From Enterobacter cancerogenus (GTDB lineage: Bacteria > Pseudomonadota > Gammaproteobacteria > Enterobacterales > Enterobacteriaceae), in the NCBI GenBank assembly GCA_000773965.1, contig JRUP01000018.1, positions 489,115 through 553,114 of the forward strand: DNA of 64,000 bases, written 5' to 3'. Positions 28,855 through 40,273 of this stretch are shown here, piece by piece. The first letter of the stretch is position 1, and the number at the start of each line of letters is the position of its first letter. Both the position numbers and the translations under genes were made by a program. Below the pieces are notes generated by a model. The model was not told where the DNA came from. It saw nothing but the letters and a program-made list of their open reading frames with translations, and ran no database searches.

Positions 28855-29520
28855 ATGATTGATTTCTCTGCACGTCAGCGCATGCATGCGCTGTTTTGGC
28901 TTTCCCTATTCCATCTGCTGGTGATCACGTCCAGTAACTATCTGGTCCAGCTGCCGGTTTCCATCTTCGGCTTCCACACCACCTGGGGTGCCTTTAGCTT
29001 TCCATTTATCTTCCTCGCTACCGATCTCACCGTGCGCATATTTGGCGCGCCGTTAGCCCGCCGCATTATTCTGGCGGTGATGATCCCGGCGCTGTTTATC
29101 TCTTACGTGGTGTCCTGTGTGTTTTACCAGGGCGAATGGCAAGGATGGGCATCGCTGGAACAGGTGAATCTGTTTGTCGCACGTATCGCCAGTGCCAGCT
29201 TTATGGCCTATGCGCTCGGTCAGATTCTGGATGTCCACGTTTTTAACCGTTTGCGTCGTTTACCGCAGTGGTGGATCGCCCCTGCTGCGGCCATGTTCCT
29301 CGGCAATATCAGCGATACGCTGGCCTTCTTTTTCATCGCCTTCTACAAGAGCCCGGACCCGTTCATGGCCGCGCATTGGGTGGAGATCGCACTGGTGGAT
29401 TACAGCTTCAAAGTGCTGATCTGCATGATTTTCTTCCTGCCCGCTTACGGTGTGTTGCTGAACAGCCTGCTAAAACGTCTGGCAGAGCGCTCGACACAGC
29501 GTCAGATCAATTTCGGCTAA
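28855..29520 (+). CDS. yhhQ: Queuosine precursor transporter YhhQ
   Basis: Inner-membrane transporter for 7-cyano-7-deazaguanine/7-aminomethyl-7-deazaguanine, the queuosine precursors; 221 residues as in E. coli. It has about six helices, with near-identical LFWLSLFHLLVITSSNYLVQ, FPFIFLATDLTVRIFGAPLA and GNISDTLAFFFIAF. I choose the ATG at 28855 (AAGG upstream); the frame to 28819 would begin at the edge of the ERIC element. No preQ1-type riboswitch was recognised before it. Confidence 0.93.
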   Translation: MIDFSARQRMHALFWLSLFHLLVITSSNYLVQLPVSIFGFHTTWGAFSFPFIFLATDLTVRIFGAPLARRIILAVMIPALFISYVVSCVFYQGEWQGWASLEQVNLFVARIASASFMAYALGQILDVHVFNRLRRLPQWWIAPAAAMFLGNISDTLAFFFIAFYKSPDPFMAAHWVEIALVDYSFKVLICMIFFLPAYGVLLNSLLKRLAERSTQRQINFG

Positions 29521-29567
29521 TTGCACATAGACGAAACGCCGCAGCGCGCTAAGATTTCCTGACAAAC

Positions 29568-29600
29568 CGGCGGTTGCTTTTGACCGCCGATTCCGTTTTT
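29568..29600 (+). terminator. Weak terminator after yhhQ
   Basis: CGGCGGT (29568-29574) and ACCGCCG (29583-29589) form a stem, followed after four bases by CGTTTTTAT. It may end yhhQ transcripts before dcrB. The separated T-run makes it a moderate candidate. Confidence 0.5.
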
Positions 29601-29645
29601 ATACCGGGTAGAAAGCACCTGACTGGAATCATCAAAGGGAAAAGA

Positions 29646-30203
29646 ATGCGTAACTTAGTGAAATATGCGGGTATTGGTTTGTTGGTGTTAGGCCTTGCGG
29701 CCTGTGATCAGAAGAAAGAAGATGCGGCGGCAGGCAGCAACGGTGCCAGCGCCAGCCAGTCAGCCCAGACGGTGAACCTGATGGACGGCAAGCTGAGCTT
29801 CAGTCTGCCGGCGGGCATGTCTGATAAAAGCGGTAAACTCGGTTCTGAATCTACCAATATGCATGTGTACGCCGATGAAACCGGCCAGCGCGCCATTATT
29901 GTAATTGCGGGCGATCCGACCAACGAAGCGCTGGATGCCTTGTCACAGCGTCTGGAACAGCAGCAACGCGGTCGCGATCCGCAGTTGCAGGTCGTTTCCA
30001 ATAAAGCGGTGACGCTGAAAGATCAGCCAGCTCAGCAGCTGGATACCGTGATTTCGGCCAACAACCAAACCTCATGGTCTTCCGTGATTCTGGCAAAAGT
30101 GGATGGCAAATTGCTGACCCTGCAGATCACTCTTCCAGCCGACAATCAGCAGCAGGCACAGAGCGATGCTGATGCGATCGTGAAAAGCATCACATTAAAA
30201 TAA
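29646..30203 (+). CDS. dcrB: Lipoprotein DcrB
   Basis: 185-residue envelope lipoprotein. Residues 1-19 form a lipoprotein signal (MRNLVKYAGIGLLVLGLAAC) with lipobox LAAC. The mature part includes KLSFSLPAGMSDKSGKLG and LEQQQRGRDPQLQVVSNKA, as in E. coli DcrB, which is needed for phages C1 and C6 and linked to envelope lipoprotein maturation. The ATG at 29646 has AAAGGGAAAAGA upstream. It is the last gene before the change of synteny. Confidence 0.93.
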   Translation: MRNLVKYAGIGLLVLGLAACDQKKEDAAAGSNGASASQSAQTVNLMDGKLSFSLPAGMSDKSGKLGSESTNMHVYADETGQRAIIVIAGDPTNEALDALSQRLEQQQRGRDPQLQVVSNKAVTLKDQPAQQLDTVISANNQTSWSSVILAKVDGKLLTLQITLPADNQQQAQSDADAIVKSITLK

Positions 30204-30253
30204 CCGCCAGACATAGCCCTTTTTAACAACACGCAGGGAAGCCAAAGAGCAGG

Positions 30254-30442
30254 CTGGGGTCGCTTTGGGGCAAGCAATCCGCAGCGCTGAACAGAATGAG
30301 TCTGCCAGGATAGCCCGCAGGACGCGGGCGAAAGGCGGGGCGGCACATGGATGTGCCATCCCCCGCCGTTCCGTCAGGCTGACGAATGAAGTGAAGGAAC
30401 CGCGTCAGCGGCGCGAGGACGCCAGCCTCAAAGCGACCCCAG
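30254..30442. repeat. Highly structured palindromic element between dcrB and glgP
   Basis: About 189 bases bounded by perfect 14-base inverted arms CTGGGGTCGCTTTG (30254-30267) and CAAAGCGACCCCAG (30429-30442). Inside are GCCCGC/GCGGGC (30313-30329), a nested GGCGGGG...CCCCGCC (30334-30367) enclosing GGCACATGGATGTGCC (30342-30357), CGTCA/TGACG (30372-30384), and GTTCC/GGAAC (30368-30400). No coding frame is plausible. It could be a miniature inverted-repeat element, a dispersed repeat or a structured RNA; the sequence alone does not decide. Confidence 0.65.
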
Positions 30443-30478
30443 ACTGCGTTCAGCCCCCGCCCTTTCAAACGGCCTGCC

Positions 30479-32926
30479 TTACAATCTCACCGGCGAAATA
30501 TGCCAAATCTCGTCCGCGTACTCCTGGATCGTCCTGTCTGCTGAGAAGTAGCCCATATTGGCGATATTCAATGCCGCACGGCGCTGCCACTCATCCGGCT
30601 GACGATAAAGCTTGTCTACCTTATCCTGCGCATCCACATAGCTGCGATAATCGGCCAGCAGCTGATAGTGATCGCCGAAATTCACTAACGCATCAAACAG
30701 ATTGCGATAGCGACCTGGCTCTCCCGGGCTGAATGCACCACTGGCAATTTGCGTTAGCGCCTGGTGCAGCTCGGCATCTTCCTCATAATATTTACGCGGG
30801 TTGTAGCCATCCTTGCGCAACTGCTCGACCTGCGGCGTGGTGTTGCCGAAGATAAAGATATTCTCCGCACCCACATGCTCGCGCATCTCGACGTTCGCAC
30901 CATCCAGCGTACCGATGGTCAACGCGCCATTGAGGGCAAACTTCATGTTACTGGTGCCGGACGCCTCGGTACCCGCTGTAGAGATCTGCTCGGAGAGATC
31001 CGCCGCCGGAATAATGATCTGCGCCAGGCTCACGCTGTAGTTAGGAATAAACACCACCTTCAGCTTGTTCTTCACCTGCGGATCGTTGTTGATCACGTTG
31101 GCAACATCGTTGATCAGATGGATGATGTGCTTCGCCACGTAATAGGCCGATGCGGCTTTACCGGCGAAGATATTGACGCGCGGCACCCAATCCGCGGTGG
31201 GATCGGCTTTGATGCGGTTATAACGGGTGATGACGTGCAGCACGTTAAGCAGCTGACGCTTATATTCATGGATACGTTTGATCTGCACATCGAACAGCGC
31301 ATGCGGATCCAGCACGATATCCATGTTCTTCGCCACCCAATCCGCCAGACGTTTTTTATTGGCGAATTTGGCGTCGGAAATTTGCTCGATAAAGGCCGGA
31401 TAATCAATGTGTGGCGTCAGATCGCTCAGCTGACTGAGATCGGTACGCCAGGTGCGGCCGATGGTCTCATCCAGCACATCAGAAAGCGCCGGGTTAGCCA
31501 GCGCCAGCCAGCGACGCGGCGTCACGCCGTTGGTTTTATTACAGAAACGCCCCGGGAACAGGCGCGCGAAATCAGCAAACAGCGACTGCACCATCAGATT
31601 GGAGTGCAGCTCTGAAACGCCATTCACCTTGTGGCTGACCACCACCGCCAGCCACGCCATGCGCACCTTGCGGCCGTTGTTTTCGTCGATGATCGAGATG
31701 CGCGACATCAAATCCCAATCGTCCGGATAATATTCCTGGATGGTTTTCAGGAAATAATCGTTGATTTCAAACACGATGCTGAGGTGGCGCGGCAGGATCT
31801 TGCCGAACATGTCCACTGGCCAGGTTTCCAGCGCTTCACTCATCAATGTGTGGTTGGTGTACGAGAACACCTGGCAAGTGACCTCAAAAGCGTCATCCCA
31901 GCTGAACTTGTGATCGTCGATCAACAAGCGCATCAATTCAGGAATGGCTAAAACCGGGTGGGTGTCATTGAGATGGATAGCAATTTTATCCGCCAGGTTG
32001 TCCCAGGTTTCATGCATTTGCCAGTGGCGACTCAAAATATCCTGCACCGTGGCGGAGACGAGGAAATACTCCTGACGCAAACGCAGTTCACGACCAGAAT
32101 CGGTAGAATCATCCGGATAGAGCACGCGCGATACGTTCTCTGAGTGGTTTTTATCTTCTACCGCCGCAAAGTAATCACCCTGGTTAAATTTGCCGAGGTT
32201 GATCTCATTACTGGCCTGCGCGCTCCATAAGCGCAGCGTGTTGGTGGCATCGGTGTCGAAACCTGGAATGATTTGATCGTAAGCCGCCGCGATAATCTCT
32301 TCGGTTTCCAGCCAACGTACGCGCGCACCTTCATGCTGCAGACGACCACCAAAGCGGACTTTGTAGCGGGTATTGAAGCGCTGGAACTCCCACGGATTGC
32401 CGTATTCCAGCCAGTAATCCGGCGATTCACGCTGCTGACCGTCGACAATGTTCTGCTTGAACATGCCGTAGTCATAACGAATGCCATAACCGCGTCCCGG
32501 TAAGCCGAGGGTGGCGAGCGAGTCGAGGAAACAGGCCGCTAAACGACCCAGGCCGCCATTGCCAAGCCCCGGATCGTTCTCTTCGTCCATCAGTTCACTG
32601 AGGTCGAGCCCCATCTCGTCTAGCGCCTGATTGAGATCGTCATAGATGCCCATCGCCAGCAGTGAATTGCCCAGCGTGCGTCCCATCAGGAATTCCATCG
32701 ACAGGTAGTAAACCTGACGCACATCCTGCGACAGCTGCGCACGGCTTGAGCGCAACCAACGTTCCACCATACGATCGCGCACTGCCAGCAAGGCGGCGTT
32801 AAGCCACTCATGCTGATTGGCGATCGACGGGTCTTTACCAATAGTAAACATCAGTTTATAGGCGATTGAGTGCTTCAGTGCGTCAACCGTTAGCGTGGGT
32901 GAGGCATAGGTGAAAGGTGCATTCAT
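30479..32926 (-). CDS. glgP: Glycogen phosphorylase GlgP
   Basis: PLP-dependent phosphorylase releasing glucose-1-phosphate from glycogen, 815 residues as in E. coli. The PLP lysine is in [17 protein letters not shown] near residue 660; other landmarks are [20 protein letters not shown] and [11 protein letters not shown]. Last gene of glgBXCAP, 21 bases after glgA. No clear terminator precedes the structured element downstream. Confidence 0.97.
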   Translation of the reverse strand: MNAPFTYASPTLTVDALKHSIAYKLMFTIGKDPSIANQHEWLNAALLAVRDRMVERWLRSSRAQLSQDVRQVYYLSMEFLMGRTLGNSLLAMGIYDDLNQALDEMGLDLSELMDEENDPGLGNGGLGRLAACFLDSLATLGLPGRGYGIRYDYGMFKQNIVDGQQRESPDYWLEYGNPWEFQRFNTRYKVRFGGRLQHEGARVRWLETEEIIAAAYDQIIPGFDTDATNTLRLWSAQASNEINLGKFNQGDYFAAVEDKNHSENVSRVLYPDDSTDSGRELRLRQEYFLVSATVQDILSRHWQMHETWDNLADKIAIHLNDTHPVLAIPELMRLLIDDHKFSWDDAFEVTCQVFSYTNHTLMSEALETWPVDMFGKILPRHLSIVFEINDYFLKTIQEYYPDDWDLMSRISIIDENNGRKVRMAWLAVVVSHKVNGVSELHSNLMVQSLFADFARLFPGRFCNKTNGVTPRRWLALANPALSDVLDETIGRTWRTDLSQLSDLTPHIDYPAFIEQISDAKFANKKRLADWVAKNMDIVLDPHALFDVQIKRIHEYKRQLLNVLHVITRYNRIKADPTADWVPRVNIFAGKAASAYYVAKHIIHLINDVANVINNDPQVKNKLKVVFIPNYSVSLAQIIIPAADLSEQISTAGTEASGTSNMKFALNGALTIGTLDGANVEMREHVGAENIFIFGNTTPQVEQLRKDGYNPRKYYEEDAELHQALTQIASGAFSPGEPGRYRNLFDALVNFGDHYQLLADYRSYVDAQDKVDKLYRQPDEWQRRAALNIANMGYFSADRTIQEYADEIWHISPVRL

Positions 32927-32947
32927 ATCCAGTATCCCAATCTCTGA

Positions 32948-34381
32948 TTACAGCAAACGTTGATAAAGATCGCGGTAGGCTTGTGCGGCCACCTGCCAAC
33001 TAAAATCCATCCCCATCGCCTGCCGCTGAACGTAGCGCCAGAGAGAAGGACGGGACCAGAGGACAAAAGCACGTCGAATCGCCCGCAGCAGCGACCAGGC
33101 GTTACTGTCTTCAAAACTGAAACCGCTTGCGACCCCGTCAGCGAGGTTCTCCAGCGAACTGTCCTGCACGGTATCTGCCAGCCCGCCGGTGCGGCGCACT
33201 AACGGCAATGTGCCATATTTCAAACCGTACAACTGGGTTAAGCCGCACGGTTCAAAACGGCTCGGCACCATAATCACATCGGCGCCACCGACAATGCGGT
33301 GTGAGAAGGCTTCGTGATAACCGATCTGCACGCCGACGCTGCCTGGATGTTCCGCCGCCGCAGCGAGGAAACCTTGTTGTAACTCTGCATCGCCCTGGCC
33401 CAACAGCACCAGCTGGCCGCCTTGCGCCAGTAAGCCCGGTAACGCTTCCAGCACCAGATCCAGCCCTTTCTGTTTGGTCAAACGGCTGATGACACAAAAT
33501 ACCGGCACTTTGTCATCCACTTTCAGGCCCATGGCGATCTGTAGTTGGCGCTTGTTCTCCGCTTTGCTCTCCAGCGTTTCCCGGTCGTAACGCGCCGTCA
33601 GCAACAGGTCGTGCGCCGGGTCCCAAATGCCCGGGTCAACGCCATTCAGGATGCCACTCAGCCGGCCCTCTTTGAGCCGCTGCTCCAGCAAGGATTCCAT
33701 GCCATAACCGAATTCTGGCCGGGTGATTTCCAGAGCATACGTGGGGCTGACTGCGGTTATATGATCGGCATAAAATAATCCCGCCTTGAGGTACGAAATT
33801 TGTCCGTAGAACTCCAGGCCATGCATGGTGAAGAAACTGCGCGGGATCTGGATCTCATCCAGATGACGCGCATTGAACAACCCCTGATAAGCCAGATTGT
33901 GCACGGTAAACACCGTTTTTGCCGGGTGTCCACGGGCCGCGATGTAAGCACAGGTTAACCCTGCGTGCCAGTCATGCGCGTGCACCACATCGGGTTGCCA
34001 GTAGGTATCCAACCCGCTGGCCAGCTCGGCGCCCATCCAGCCCAGCAGCGCAAAACGCAGATAGTTATCCACGTAGGCAAACTGCGATGTGTCGTGATAA
34101 GGGCTGCCGGGACGCTCATACAATCCCGGCGCATCAATTAAATAAATGCCAACTCCATTGAATTGTCCAAATAATAAACGGACCGGGCCAGCAAAAGTAT
34201 GCAATTCCGCAACGATCTCGGTGTCAGGAATCCCTTTACGCAGATCCGGATACGCGGGAAGCAATACCCGCGCATCCGTACCACCCGCAATCTGAGCCTG
34301 AGGCAATGCGCCGACGACATCAGCTAACCCGCCGGTTTTCAGCAGCGGGAAAAGTTCTGAACAGACATGTAAAACCTGCAT
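32948..34381 (-). CDS. glgA: Glycogen synthase GlgA
   Basis: ADP-glucose-dependent glycogen synthase, 477 residues as in E. coli, a GT-B glycosyltransferase of family GT5. The ADP-glucose loop [13 protein letters not shown] is at residues 16-28, and the C-terminal catalytic motif [18 protein letters not shown] is intact. It lies 73 bases after glgC with no terminator between. Confidence 0.97.
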   Translation of the reverse strand: MQVLHVCSELFPLLKTGGLADVVGALPQAQIAGGTDARVLLPAYPDLRKGIPDTEIVAELHTFAGPVRLLFGQFNGVGIYLIDAPGLYERPGSPYHDTSQFAYVDNYLRFALLGWMGAELASGLDTYWQPDVVHAHDWHAGLTCAYIAARGHPAKTVFTVHNLAYQGLFNARHLDEIQIPRSFFTMHGLEFYGQISYLKAGLFYADHITAVSPTYALEITRPEFGYGMESLLEQRLKEGRLSGILNGVDPGIWDPAHDLLLTARYDRETLESKAENKRQLQIAMGLKVDDKVPVFCVISRLTKQKGLDLVLEALPGLLAQGGQLVLLGQGDAELQQGFLAAAAEHPGSVGVQIGYHEAFSHRIVGGADVIMVPSRFEPCGLTQLYGLKYGTLPLVRRTGGLADTVQDSSLENLADGVASGFSFEDSNAWSLLRAIRRAFVLWSRPSLWRYVQRQAMGMDFSWQVAAQAYRDLYQRLL

Positions 34382-34454
34382 CCTGGACCCCTATTGTGTT
34401 ATCGCGCGCGTTCCCCGCGGCGATTGCCTGTGTGCTTGCTCGTTGCGTTCGTGG

Positions 34455-35738
34455 TCAGCCAGCCAATTTGGCCAGCATGGCGCGCGTCACCAAAACGATG
34501 CCTTCTTCTGAACGGTAAAAACGGCGGCTGTCTTCATCTGGGTTCTCACCAATCACCATGCCTTCCGGAATCACGCAGGCGCGATCAATCACGCAACGGC
34601 GCAGACGACAGGAACGATTGATCACCACATCCGGTAACAGCACCGATGAGTCGATATTGCAAAACGAGTTAATGCGCACGCGTGGGAACAACACCGAATT
34701 CACCACCACGGAACCGGAGATAATGCAGCCGCCGGAAACCAGTGAATTCATCGTCATGCCGTGGCTGCCCGAGCGATCCTGCACAAATTTGGCGGGCGGC
34801 AAGGGTTCCATATGCGTACGGATTGGCCAGTCGTGGTCGTACATATCCAGTTCCGGCGTGACCGAGGCCAGATCGAGATTAGCGCGCCAGTAAGCTTCCA
34901 GCGTTCCGACGTCACGCCAGTAAGGCTCGGCGTTTTCATCGTTCTGTACGCACGACAACGTAAAGGAGTGCGCGTAGGCTTCACCGCTGGCGACAATTTT
35001 TGGCAGCAAATCCTTGCCGAAATCGTGGCTCGATTCAGGGATTAGCAAATCCTCTTCCAATAGCTGGTAGAGGTAATCAGCGTTGAACACGTAGATCCCC
35101 ATACTGGCTAACGCTTTGGTGTCATCGCCCGGCATTGACGGTGGTTTCGGCGGTTTTTCCACAAAATCGACCACGTTGTTGTCCGCATCCACCGCCATCA
35201 CACCAAACGCCGTGGCTTCGGCGAGCGGCACCGGTAAGCAGGCGATGGTGCACTTCGCGCCACGTTCAGCGTGATCGAGCAACATCCGCGAGTAATCCAT
35301 TTTGTAGATATGATCCCCGGCGAGAATCACGATGTATTGCGCTCGATAGCGGCGAATGATGTCGAGGTTCTGCGAAACTGCATCGGCGGTACCGCGATAC
35401 CAATGCTCGGTGGATGCACGCTGCTGCGCCGGCAGCAAATCGACAAATTCATTCATCTCTTCGTTGAATAACGACCAGCCACGCTGGATGTGCTGCGTTA
35501 ACGTATGCGACTGATATTGGGTGATCACGCCGATGCGCCGAATACCCGAATTGATACAATTCGACAGCGCAAAGTCGATGATGCGGAACTTGCCGCCGAA
35601 ATGAACGGCAGGTTTGGCGCGTTTCGCGGTGAGATCTTTCAGACGCGTACCGCGCCCGCCAGCAAGGATCAACGCCACCGTTTGTGTAGGGAGCTGGCGC
35701 GCCAGCATCAGTGGATCTGTTCTATCTAACTTAACCAT
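34455..35738 (-). CDS. glgC: Glucose-1-phosphate adenylyltransferase GlgC
   Basis: ADP-glucose pyrophosphorylase, the committed and allosterically controlled step of glycogen synthesis; 427 residues (431 in E. coli). Nucleotide-binding [15 protein letters not shown] is near residue 25, [15 protein letters not shown] follows, with YRGTADAV and the C-terminal left-handed beta-helix containing [22 protein letters not shown] precedes the ATG, and it is 10 bases from glgX. Confidence 0.97.
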   Translation of the reverse strand: MVKLDRTDPLMLARQLPTQTVALILAGGRGTRLKDLTAKRAKPAVHFGGKFRIIDFALSNCINSGIRRIGVITQYQSHTLTQHIQRGWSLFNEEMNEFVDLLPAQQRASTEHWYRGTADAVSQNLDIIRRYRAQYIVILAGDHIYKMDYSRMLLDHAERGAKCTIACLPVPLAEATAFGVMAVDADNNVVDFVEKPPKPPSMPGDDTKALASMGIYVFNADYLYQLLEEDLLIPESSHDFGKDLLPKIVASGEAYAHSFTLSCVQNDENAEPYWRDVGTLEAYWRANLDLASVTPELDMYDHDWPIRTHMEPLPPAKFVQDRSGSHGMTMNSLVSGGCIISGSVVVNSVLFPRVRINSFCNIDSSVLLPDVVINRSCRLRRCVIDRACVIPEGMVIGENPDEDSRRFYRSEEGIVLVTRAMLAKLAG

Positions 35739-35748
35739 GTCTGACTCC

Positions 35749-37728
35749 TTATGATTGCTTTAGGAACACACACACGCCGTGTGCGGGCCCGTGCCAGACA
35801 GTTGTCAGGATGGGGTTATCTTCCCCGGCGAAAGGAGGAATGGCACGCCACTCTCCGTCTGGTAAGGCAAGGTCACTCACCGATTCCGTGGCGTTGATTG
35901 TTATTAACCAGCGGCTGGAGAGCAGGATCTGCATTCTGTGCGCCCCCTGTTCCCACTCCTCATTTCCCAGTGGTTTGCCGCTGGCATTGAACCACTGCAC
36001 ATTGCCATCGCCCTCCTGCCACCAGCGATCCGCTGTCAGTGCAGGAATGCGCTGACGCAGCCGGATTAACGCGGCAGTGAAGTCGACCAGTCCAAAATCA
36101 TCCTGATGCCAGTGCAACCAGGTAAGCGGGTTGTCCTGACAGTAAGCGTTATTGTTACCGTGCTGGCTGTGACCGCGTTCGTCCCCGGCCAGCAGCATCG
36201 GAGTACCTTGCGCCAACAGCAGCGTAGTCAGCAGAGCATGCACGCTACGCCGACGACGTTCGACAATATCGAAATTGACCTGTAGCCCCTCTTTGCCATG
36301 GTTGTGGCTGAAGTTGCTGCTACTGCCGTCACGATTGTCTTCGCCGTTGGCCTGATTGTGTTTATTGTTGAAGCTCACCACGTCGCGCAGCGTAAAACCG
36401 TCATGCGCGGTGATCAGATTGATACTGGCGTGCGGCAAGCGCCCCTCTCGCTGGAACACATCGCTGGAGGCGGCAAACCGCCGGGCAAATTCGCCATTAT
36501 TGAGCTGGCCGTGCAGCCAGTAACGGCGCGCGGTATCGCGGAAATGGTCATTCCATTCCGCGAATCCTTCGGGAAAATTGCCCACCTGATAGCCGCCGGG
36601 GCCGATATCCCACGGTTCAGCAATCAATTTAACTTGTGACAGCACCGGACAGGCTTTAATAGCGGTGAACAGCGGCGCATCCTGCCGATAGTCCGGCGTA
36701 CGACCCAGCACGCTGGCGAGGTCAAAACGGAAGCCATCGATATGGCAGTCCCGCACCCAATAGCGCAGCGCTTCTAATGCCCATTCCATCACCTGCGGAT
36801 CGCTGAGATTGAGCGTGTTGCCGCAGCCGGTCCAGTTTTGATATTCACCCTGCGCGTCGAGCCAGTAATAGCTGGCGTTATCCACGCCGCGCAGTGAAAT
36901 GTTGGGGCCAATCTCTTCCAGCTCGGCAGTGTGGTTGAACACCACATCAAGGATCACTTCGATACCCGCCGCATGCAGCGTTTTGACCGCCTGCTGAAAC
37001 TCCTGCAAGGGCGTTAAACCCTGCTCGCCGGACGCGTAGCGCGGATCCACTGCCCACAGCGCGAACGGGTTGTAACCCCAGTAATTACTCAGCCCGAGTC
37101 GTAGCAGACGCGGCTCGCTGGCGAAGTGCGCTATCGGCAGCAGTTCCAGCGCGGTAATACCGAGATGGCGCAAGTACTTCACCATAGCAGGATGGCCCAG
37201 TGCCGCATAAGTCCCGCGCAGCCTTTCCGGAATTTCCGGATGTTGCCGGGTTAAGCCGCGCACGTGCGCCTCATACACCACCGTCTTGCCCCACGGCGTA
37301 CGCAGTGGTTTCTCATCATCCCAGTCAAAATCTTCAGCGATCACCAGTGATTTGGGCGCAATGGCGGCGTTATCCTGCTCATCCGGCTGCTGCTCACCTC
37401 CGCTAAAACGCGGATCGTCGGGAATATCCCCCACCACCGCTTTCGCGCAGGGATCGACAAGTAATTTGGCCGGGTTGAAACGATGTCCTTGTTGCGGTGC
37501 CCATGGTCCGTGGACGCGATAGCCGTAACGCTGGCCGGGCTTTAATGCCGGAAAATAGCCGTGCCAGATATCCCCACTGCGCGCGGGCAGCGCAAAGCGC
37601 CGTTCATCGCCGTGCGCGTCAAACAGGCACAGCTCCACTTGCTCGGCATGGCGGGAAAACAGCGTGAAGTTTACGCCGCGCCCATCATAATGGGCGCCCA
37701 ACGGCATCGGCTGCCCAGTCTCCAGCAT
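35749..37728 (-). CDS. glgX: Glycogen debranching enzyme GlgX
   Basis: Isoamylase-type GH13 enzyme that removes limit-dextrin branches, 659 residues (657 in E. coli). N-terminal CBM48 ([20 protein letters not shown]), then the barrel with nucleophile in [15 protein letters not shown], acid/base in [19 protein letters not shown] and [13 protein letters not shown]. The ATG at 37728 overlaps the glgB stop by one base (TGATG) and has GGAGGG six bases upstream; the longer frame starts with TTG inside glgB. Confidence 0.96.
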   Translation of the reverse strand: MLETGQPMPLGAHYDGRGVNFTLFSRHAEQVELCLFDAHGDERRFALPARSGDIWHGYFPALKPGQRYGYRVHGPWAPQQGHRFNPAKLLVDPCAKAVVGDIPDDPRFSGGEQQPDEQDNAAIAPKSLVIAEDFDWDDEKPLRTPWGKTVVYEAHVRGLTRQHPEIPERLRGTYAALGHPAMVKYLRHLGITALELLPIAHFASEPRLLRLGLSNYWGYNPFALWAVDPRYASGEQGLTPLQEFQQAVKTLHAAGIEVILDVVFNHTAELEEIGPNISLRGVDNASYYWLDAQGEYQNWTGCGNTLNLSDPQVMEWALEALRYWVRDCHIDGFRFDLASVLGRTPDYRQDAPLFTAIKACPVLSQVKLIAEPWDIGPGGYQVGNFPEGFAEWNDHFRDTARRYWLHGQLNNGEFARRFAASSDVFQREGRLPHASINLITAHDGFTLRDVVSFNNKHNQANGEDNRDGSSSNFSHNHGKEGLQVNFDIVERRRRSVHALLTTLLLAQGTPMLLAGDERGHSQHGNNNAYCQDNPLTWLHWHQDDFGLVDFTAALIRLRQRIPALTADRWWQEGDGNVQWFNASGKPLGNEEWEQGAHRMQILLSSRWLITINATESVSDLALPDGEWRAIPPFAGEDNPILTTVWHGPAHGVCVFLKQS

Positions 37729-39914
37729 CAGTCGCCCTCCCGCACCAGCCAAATCGTGGCCAGCGGCGGCAAGACCAGGCTAAGCGATTGCGGCCGACCG
37801 TGGCTCTCAATCACGTCGGTATGCACCACCCCATGATTGCGCACATCACTGCCGTGATAATCCTGTTGGTCGGTGTTCAGCACCTCACGCCAGCCGCCTT
37901 GCTGATTAACGCCAAAGCGATAGTCATGGCGCGCCACCGGCGTGAAATTACTGGCGACAATGATTTCATTGCCGTCACGATCGCGACGTGCAAACACAAA
38001 CACCGAGTTTTCATGATCGTCGACCACCAGCCATTCAAAGCCCTGCGCATCGAAATCCAGTTGATGTAATGGCGTGAAGTGTTTGTAGCTGTGGTTGAGA
38101 TCGCGCACCAGACGCTGTACGCCGTTGTGCCAGTTGTCTTCGCCCTCCAGCAGATGCCAGTCGAGGCTCGAATCGTGATTCCACTCGCGGCCCTGAGCAA
38201 ACTCGTTGCCCATAAACTGCAGCTTTTTACCGGGGAAGCCCCACATCCAGCCGTAATAGGCACGCAGGTTGGCAAATTTTTGCCAGGCATCACCGGGCAT
38301 GCGATCGAGGATCGAGCGCTTGCCATGCACCACTTCGTCATGCGACAGCGGCAGTACAAAGTTTTCGGTATAGTTGTACAGCATGCCGAAAGTCATCAGG
38401 TTGTGATGATAACGACGGTGCACTGGATCGAGCTTCATGTAGTCGAGCGTGTCGTGCATCCAGCCGAGGTTCCACTTAAACCAGAAGCCGAGGCCGCCAT
38501 CTTCAGAAGGGCGTGTCACACCCGGATAGTCGGTGGACTCTTCTGCCACGCTGATGGTGCCCGGTGCAGCACGGCCCAGCGTGCGGTTGGTGTGGCGCAG
38601 GAATGAGATGGCTTCAAGATTCTCGCGACCGCCAAAGTGGTTAGGCACCCATTCGCCCTCTTTGCGGCTGTAATCGCGGTAGATCATCGATGCCACGGCA
38701 TCCACACGCAGGCCATCAATGCCAAAGCGCTCCATCCAATACAGCGCGTTGCCGGAGAGATAGTTACTGACTTCGCGGCGGCCAAAGTTGTAGATCAGCG
38801 TGTTCCAGTCCTGATGGTAGCCTTCACGCGGATCGCTGTGCTCATACAGTTCGGTGCCATCAAATTTCGCCAATCCGAAATCGTCACTGGGAAAGTGACC
38901 CGGCACCCAATCGAGTAGCACGTTGAGGCCGGCATCGTGCGCTGCGGCGATAAAATGGCGGAATTCATCGCGGGTACCAAAGCGGCGCGTGGGCGCATAC
39001 ATGCCAAGAGGCTGATAGCCCCAGCTGCCGTCAAACGGATGTTCGTTGATCGGCAGCAGTTCAATGTGGGTGAAGCCCATCTCTTTGACGTAAGGCACCA
39101 GCTGTTCCGCCAGCTCTTTGTAGCTCAGCCAGAAATTGTTGTCGGTGTGGCGACGCCAGGACCCCAGATGCACTTCGTAAATCGAGATCGGCTGATCAAA
39201 GGCGTTGGCAGCTTTACGCTGCGGCTGCATCTCCACTTTCGGCGGCAGACCGCAGATCATTGAGGCGGTTTGCGGGCGCATCTGTGCTTCAAAGGCAAAC
39301 GGGTCGGCTTTGATGCGCATCTGCCCTGACGCATCAATAATTTCATATTTGTACAGCTGGCCATTCACCGCGCCGGGCACGAATAACTCCCAGATACCCA
39401 GTTCACGGCGGAAGCGCATCGGGTGACGACGACCGTCCCAGAAGTTGAATTCTCCCACCACGGAGACGCGACGTGCGTTCGGTGCCCACACCGAGAAGCG
39501 GGTGCCGCTGACGCCATCAATAGTCGCGTTATGTGCACCTAGCGTTTCATACGGGCGCAGATGCGTGCCTTCGCCGAGCAGCCAGGCATCCATTTCGGCC
39601 AGTAACGGGCCGAAGCGATAGGCATCGTCGATCAGGTTTTGCTGGCCGTGCCAGGTGACCGCCAGCTGATAGCGAAACAGGTTTTTACGACGCGGGATCA
39701 CACCGCAGAAGAAGCCGCGTGAATCGAGACATTTAAGCTGCGCGCATTTGCGTCCGGTGTTGGTTTCAATCACCCAGACTTCGGAGGCATCGGGCAGCAG
39801 CGCGCGCACTTCAAGGCCTTCGACAGTTTGGTGCATCCCCAAAAAAGAGAAGGGATCGGCATAATTCCCGGCAAAAAGGGCATTGATCGCTTGGCGATCG
39901 GGAAGCTCTGACAT
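37728..39914 (-). CDS. glgB: 1,4-alpha-glucan branching enzyme GlgB
   Basis: GH13 branching enzyme that makes alpha-1,6 linkages in glycogen, 728 residues as in E. coli. Two N-terminal CBM48-like domains (including [11 protein letters not shown] and [18 protein letters not shown]) precede the barrel; the nucleophile Asp is in [18 protein letters not shown] and the acid/base Glu in [18 protein letters not shown] lies eight bases before the ATG. First gene of glgBXCAP. Confidence 0.97.
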   Translation of the reverse strand: MSELPDRQAINALFAGNYADPFSFLGMHQTVEGLEVRALLPDASEVWVIETNTGRKCAQLKCLDSRGFFCGVIPRRKNLFRYQLAVTWHGQQNLIDDAYRFGPLLAEMDAWLLGEGTHLRPYETLGAHNATIDGVSGTRFSVWAPNARRVSVVGEFNFWDGRRHPMRFRRELGIWELFVPGAVNGQLYKYEIIDASGQMRIKADPFAFEAQMRPQTASMICGLPPKVEMQPQRKAANAFDQPISIYEVHLGSWRRHTDNNFWLSYKELAEQLVPYVKEMGFTHIELLPINEHPFDGSWGYQPLGMYAPTRRFGTRDEFRHFIAAAHDAGLNVLLDWVPGHFPSDDFGLAKFDGTELYEHSDPREGYHQDWNTLIYNFGRREVSNYLSGNALYWMERFGIDGLRVDAVASMIYRDYSRKEGEWVPNHFGGRENLEAISFLRHTNRTLGRAAPGTISVAEESTDYPGVTRPSEDGGLGFWFKWNLGWMHDTLDYMKLDPVHRRYHHNLMTFGMLYNYTENFVLPLSHDEVVHGKRSILDRMPGDAWQKFANLRAYYGWMWGFPGKKLQFMGNEFAQGREWNHDSSLDWHLLEGEDNWHNGVQRLVRDLNHSYKHFTPLHQLDFDAQGFEWLVVDDHENSVFVFARRDRDGNEIIVASNFTPVARHDYRFGVNQQGGWREVLNTDQQDYHGSDVRNHGVVHTDVIESHGRPQSLSLVLPPLATIWLVREGD

Positions 39915-40224
39915 GACTTTCTTCCTATGATTTTGCGCAGGCGACCGGAGTGGACAACAATGCCGCCTCTGGTGCGCTGCTTTTCATTGAGCCATACGTA
40001 CACCAGCAAGAGAGGACACCGTCCATGGGAGAAGATCTTTGCCGTGTACAACAACCATTCAGTTCGGAAAGCAAAAACAGTTAACAACCGGCACATCACT
40101 GTTAAATCATAGCTTGGGGCTGGCAGAAGCCAGGGGGGAAAGCAAAAAAATCTTGTCGGGCAAGCAAAAAGGGGAAGCGGATCACTTGTCAGGCGCAATT
40201 TGGGTTAAGTTTTGCAACCTGGTT
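39915..40224 (-). other. glgB promoter region
   Basis: About 310 bases between glgB and the asd terminator, without a credible gene. It should hold the operon promoter. GTGTACAACAACCATTCAGTTC and runs of A+T around 40070-40110 are the most promoter-like, but I cannot assign -35/-10 boxes. No CRP site of good quality was recognised. Confidence 0.4.
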
Positions 40225-40252
40225 GGCATAAAAAAGGCCGGGAAATCCCGGC
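40225..40252 (-). terminator. Terminator of asd
   Basis: AGGCCGGGAAATCCCGGCCT (40231-40250) is a perfect stem with a four-base loop, flanked on the left by AAAAA, which gives T5 on the minus strand just after the asd stop. Confidence 0.9.
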
Positions 40253-40273
40253 CTGTCTGGTTTGTCGCTGCGC

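Noticed and set aside
30764-31615. 283-codon plus-strand open frame inside glgP
   Set aside because: It is the antisense shadow of the conserved glgP frame; composition is His/Arg-rich with no domain.
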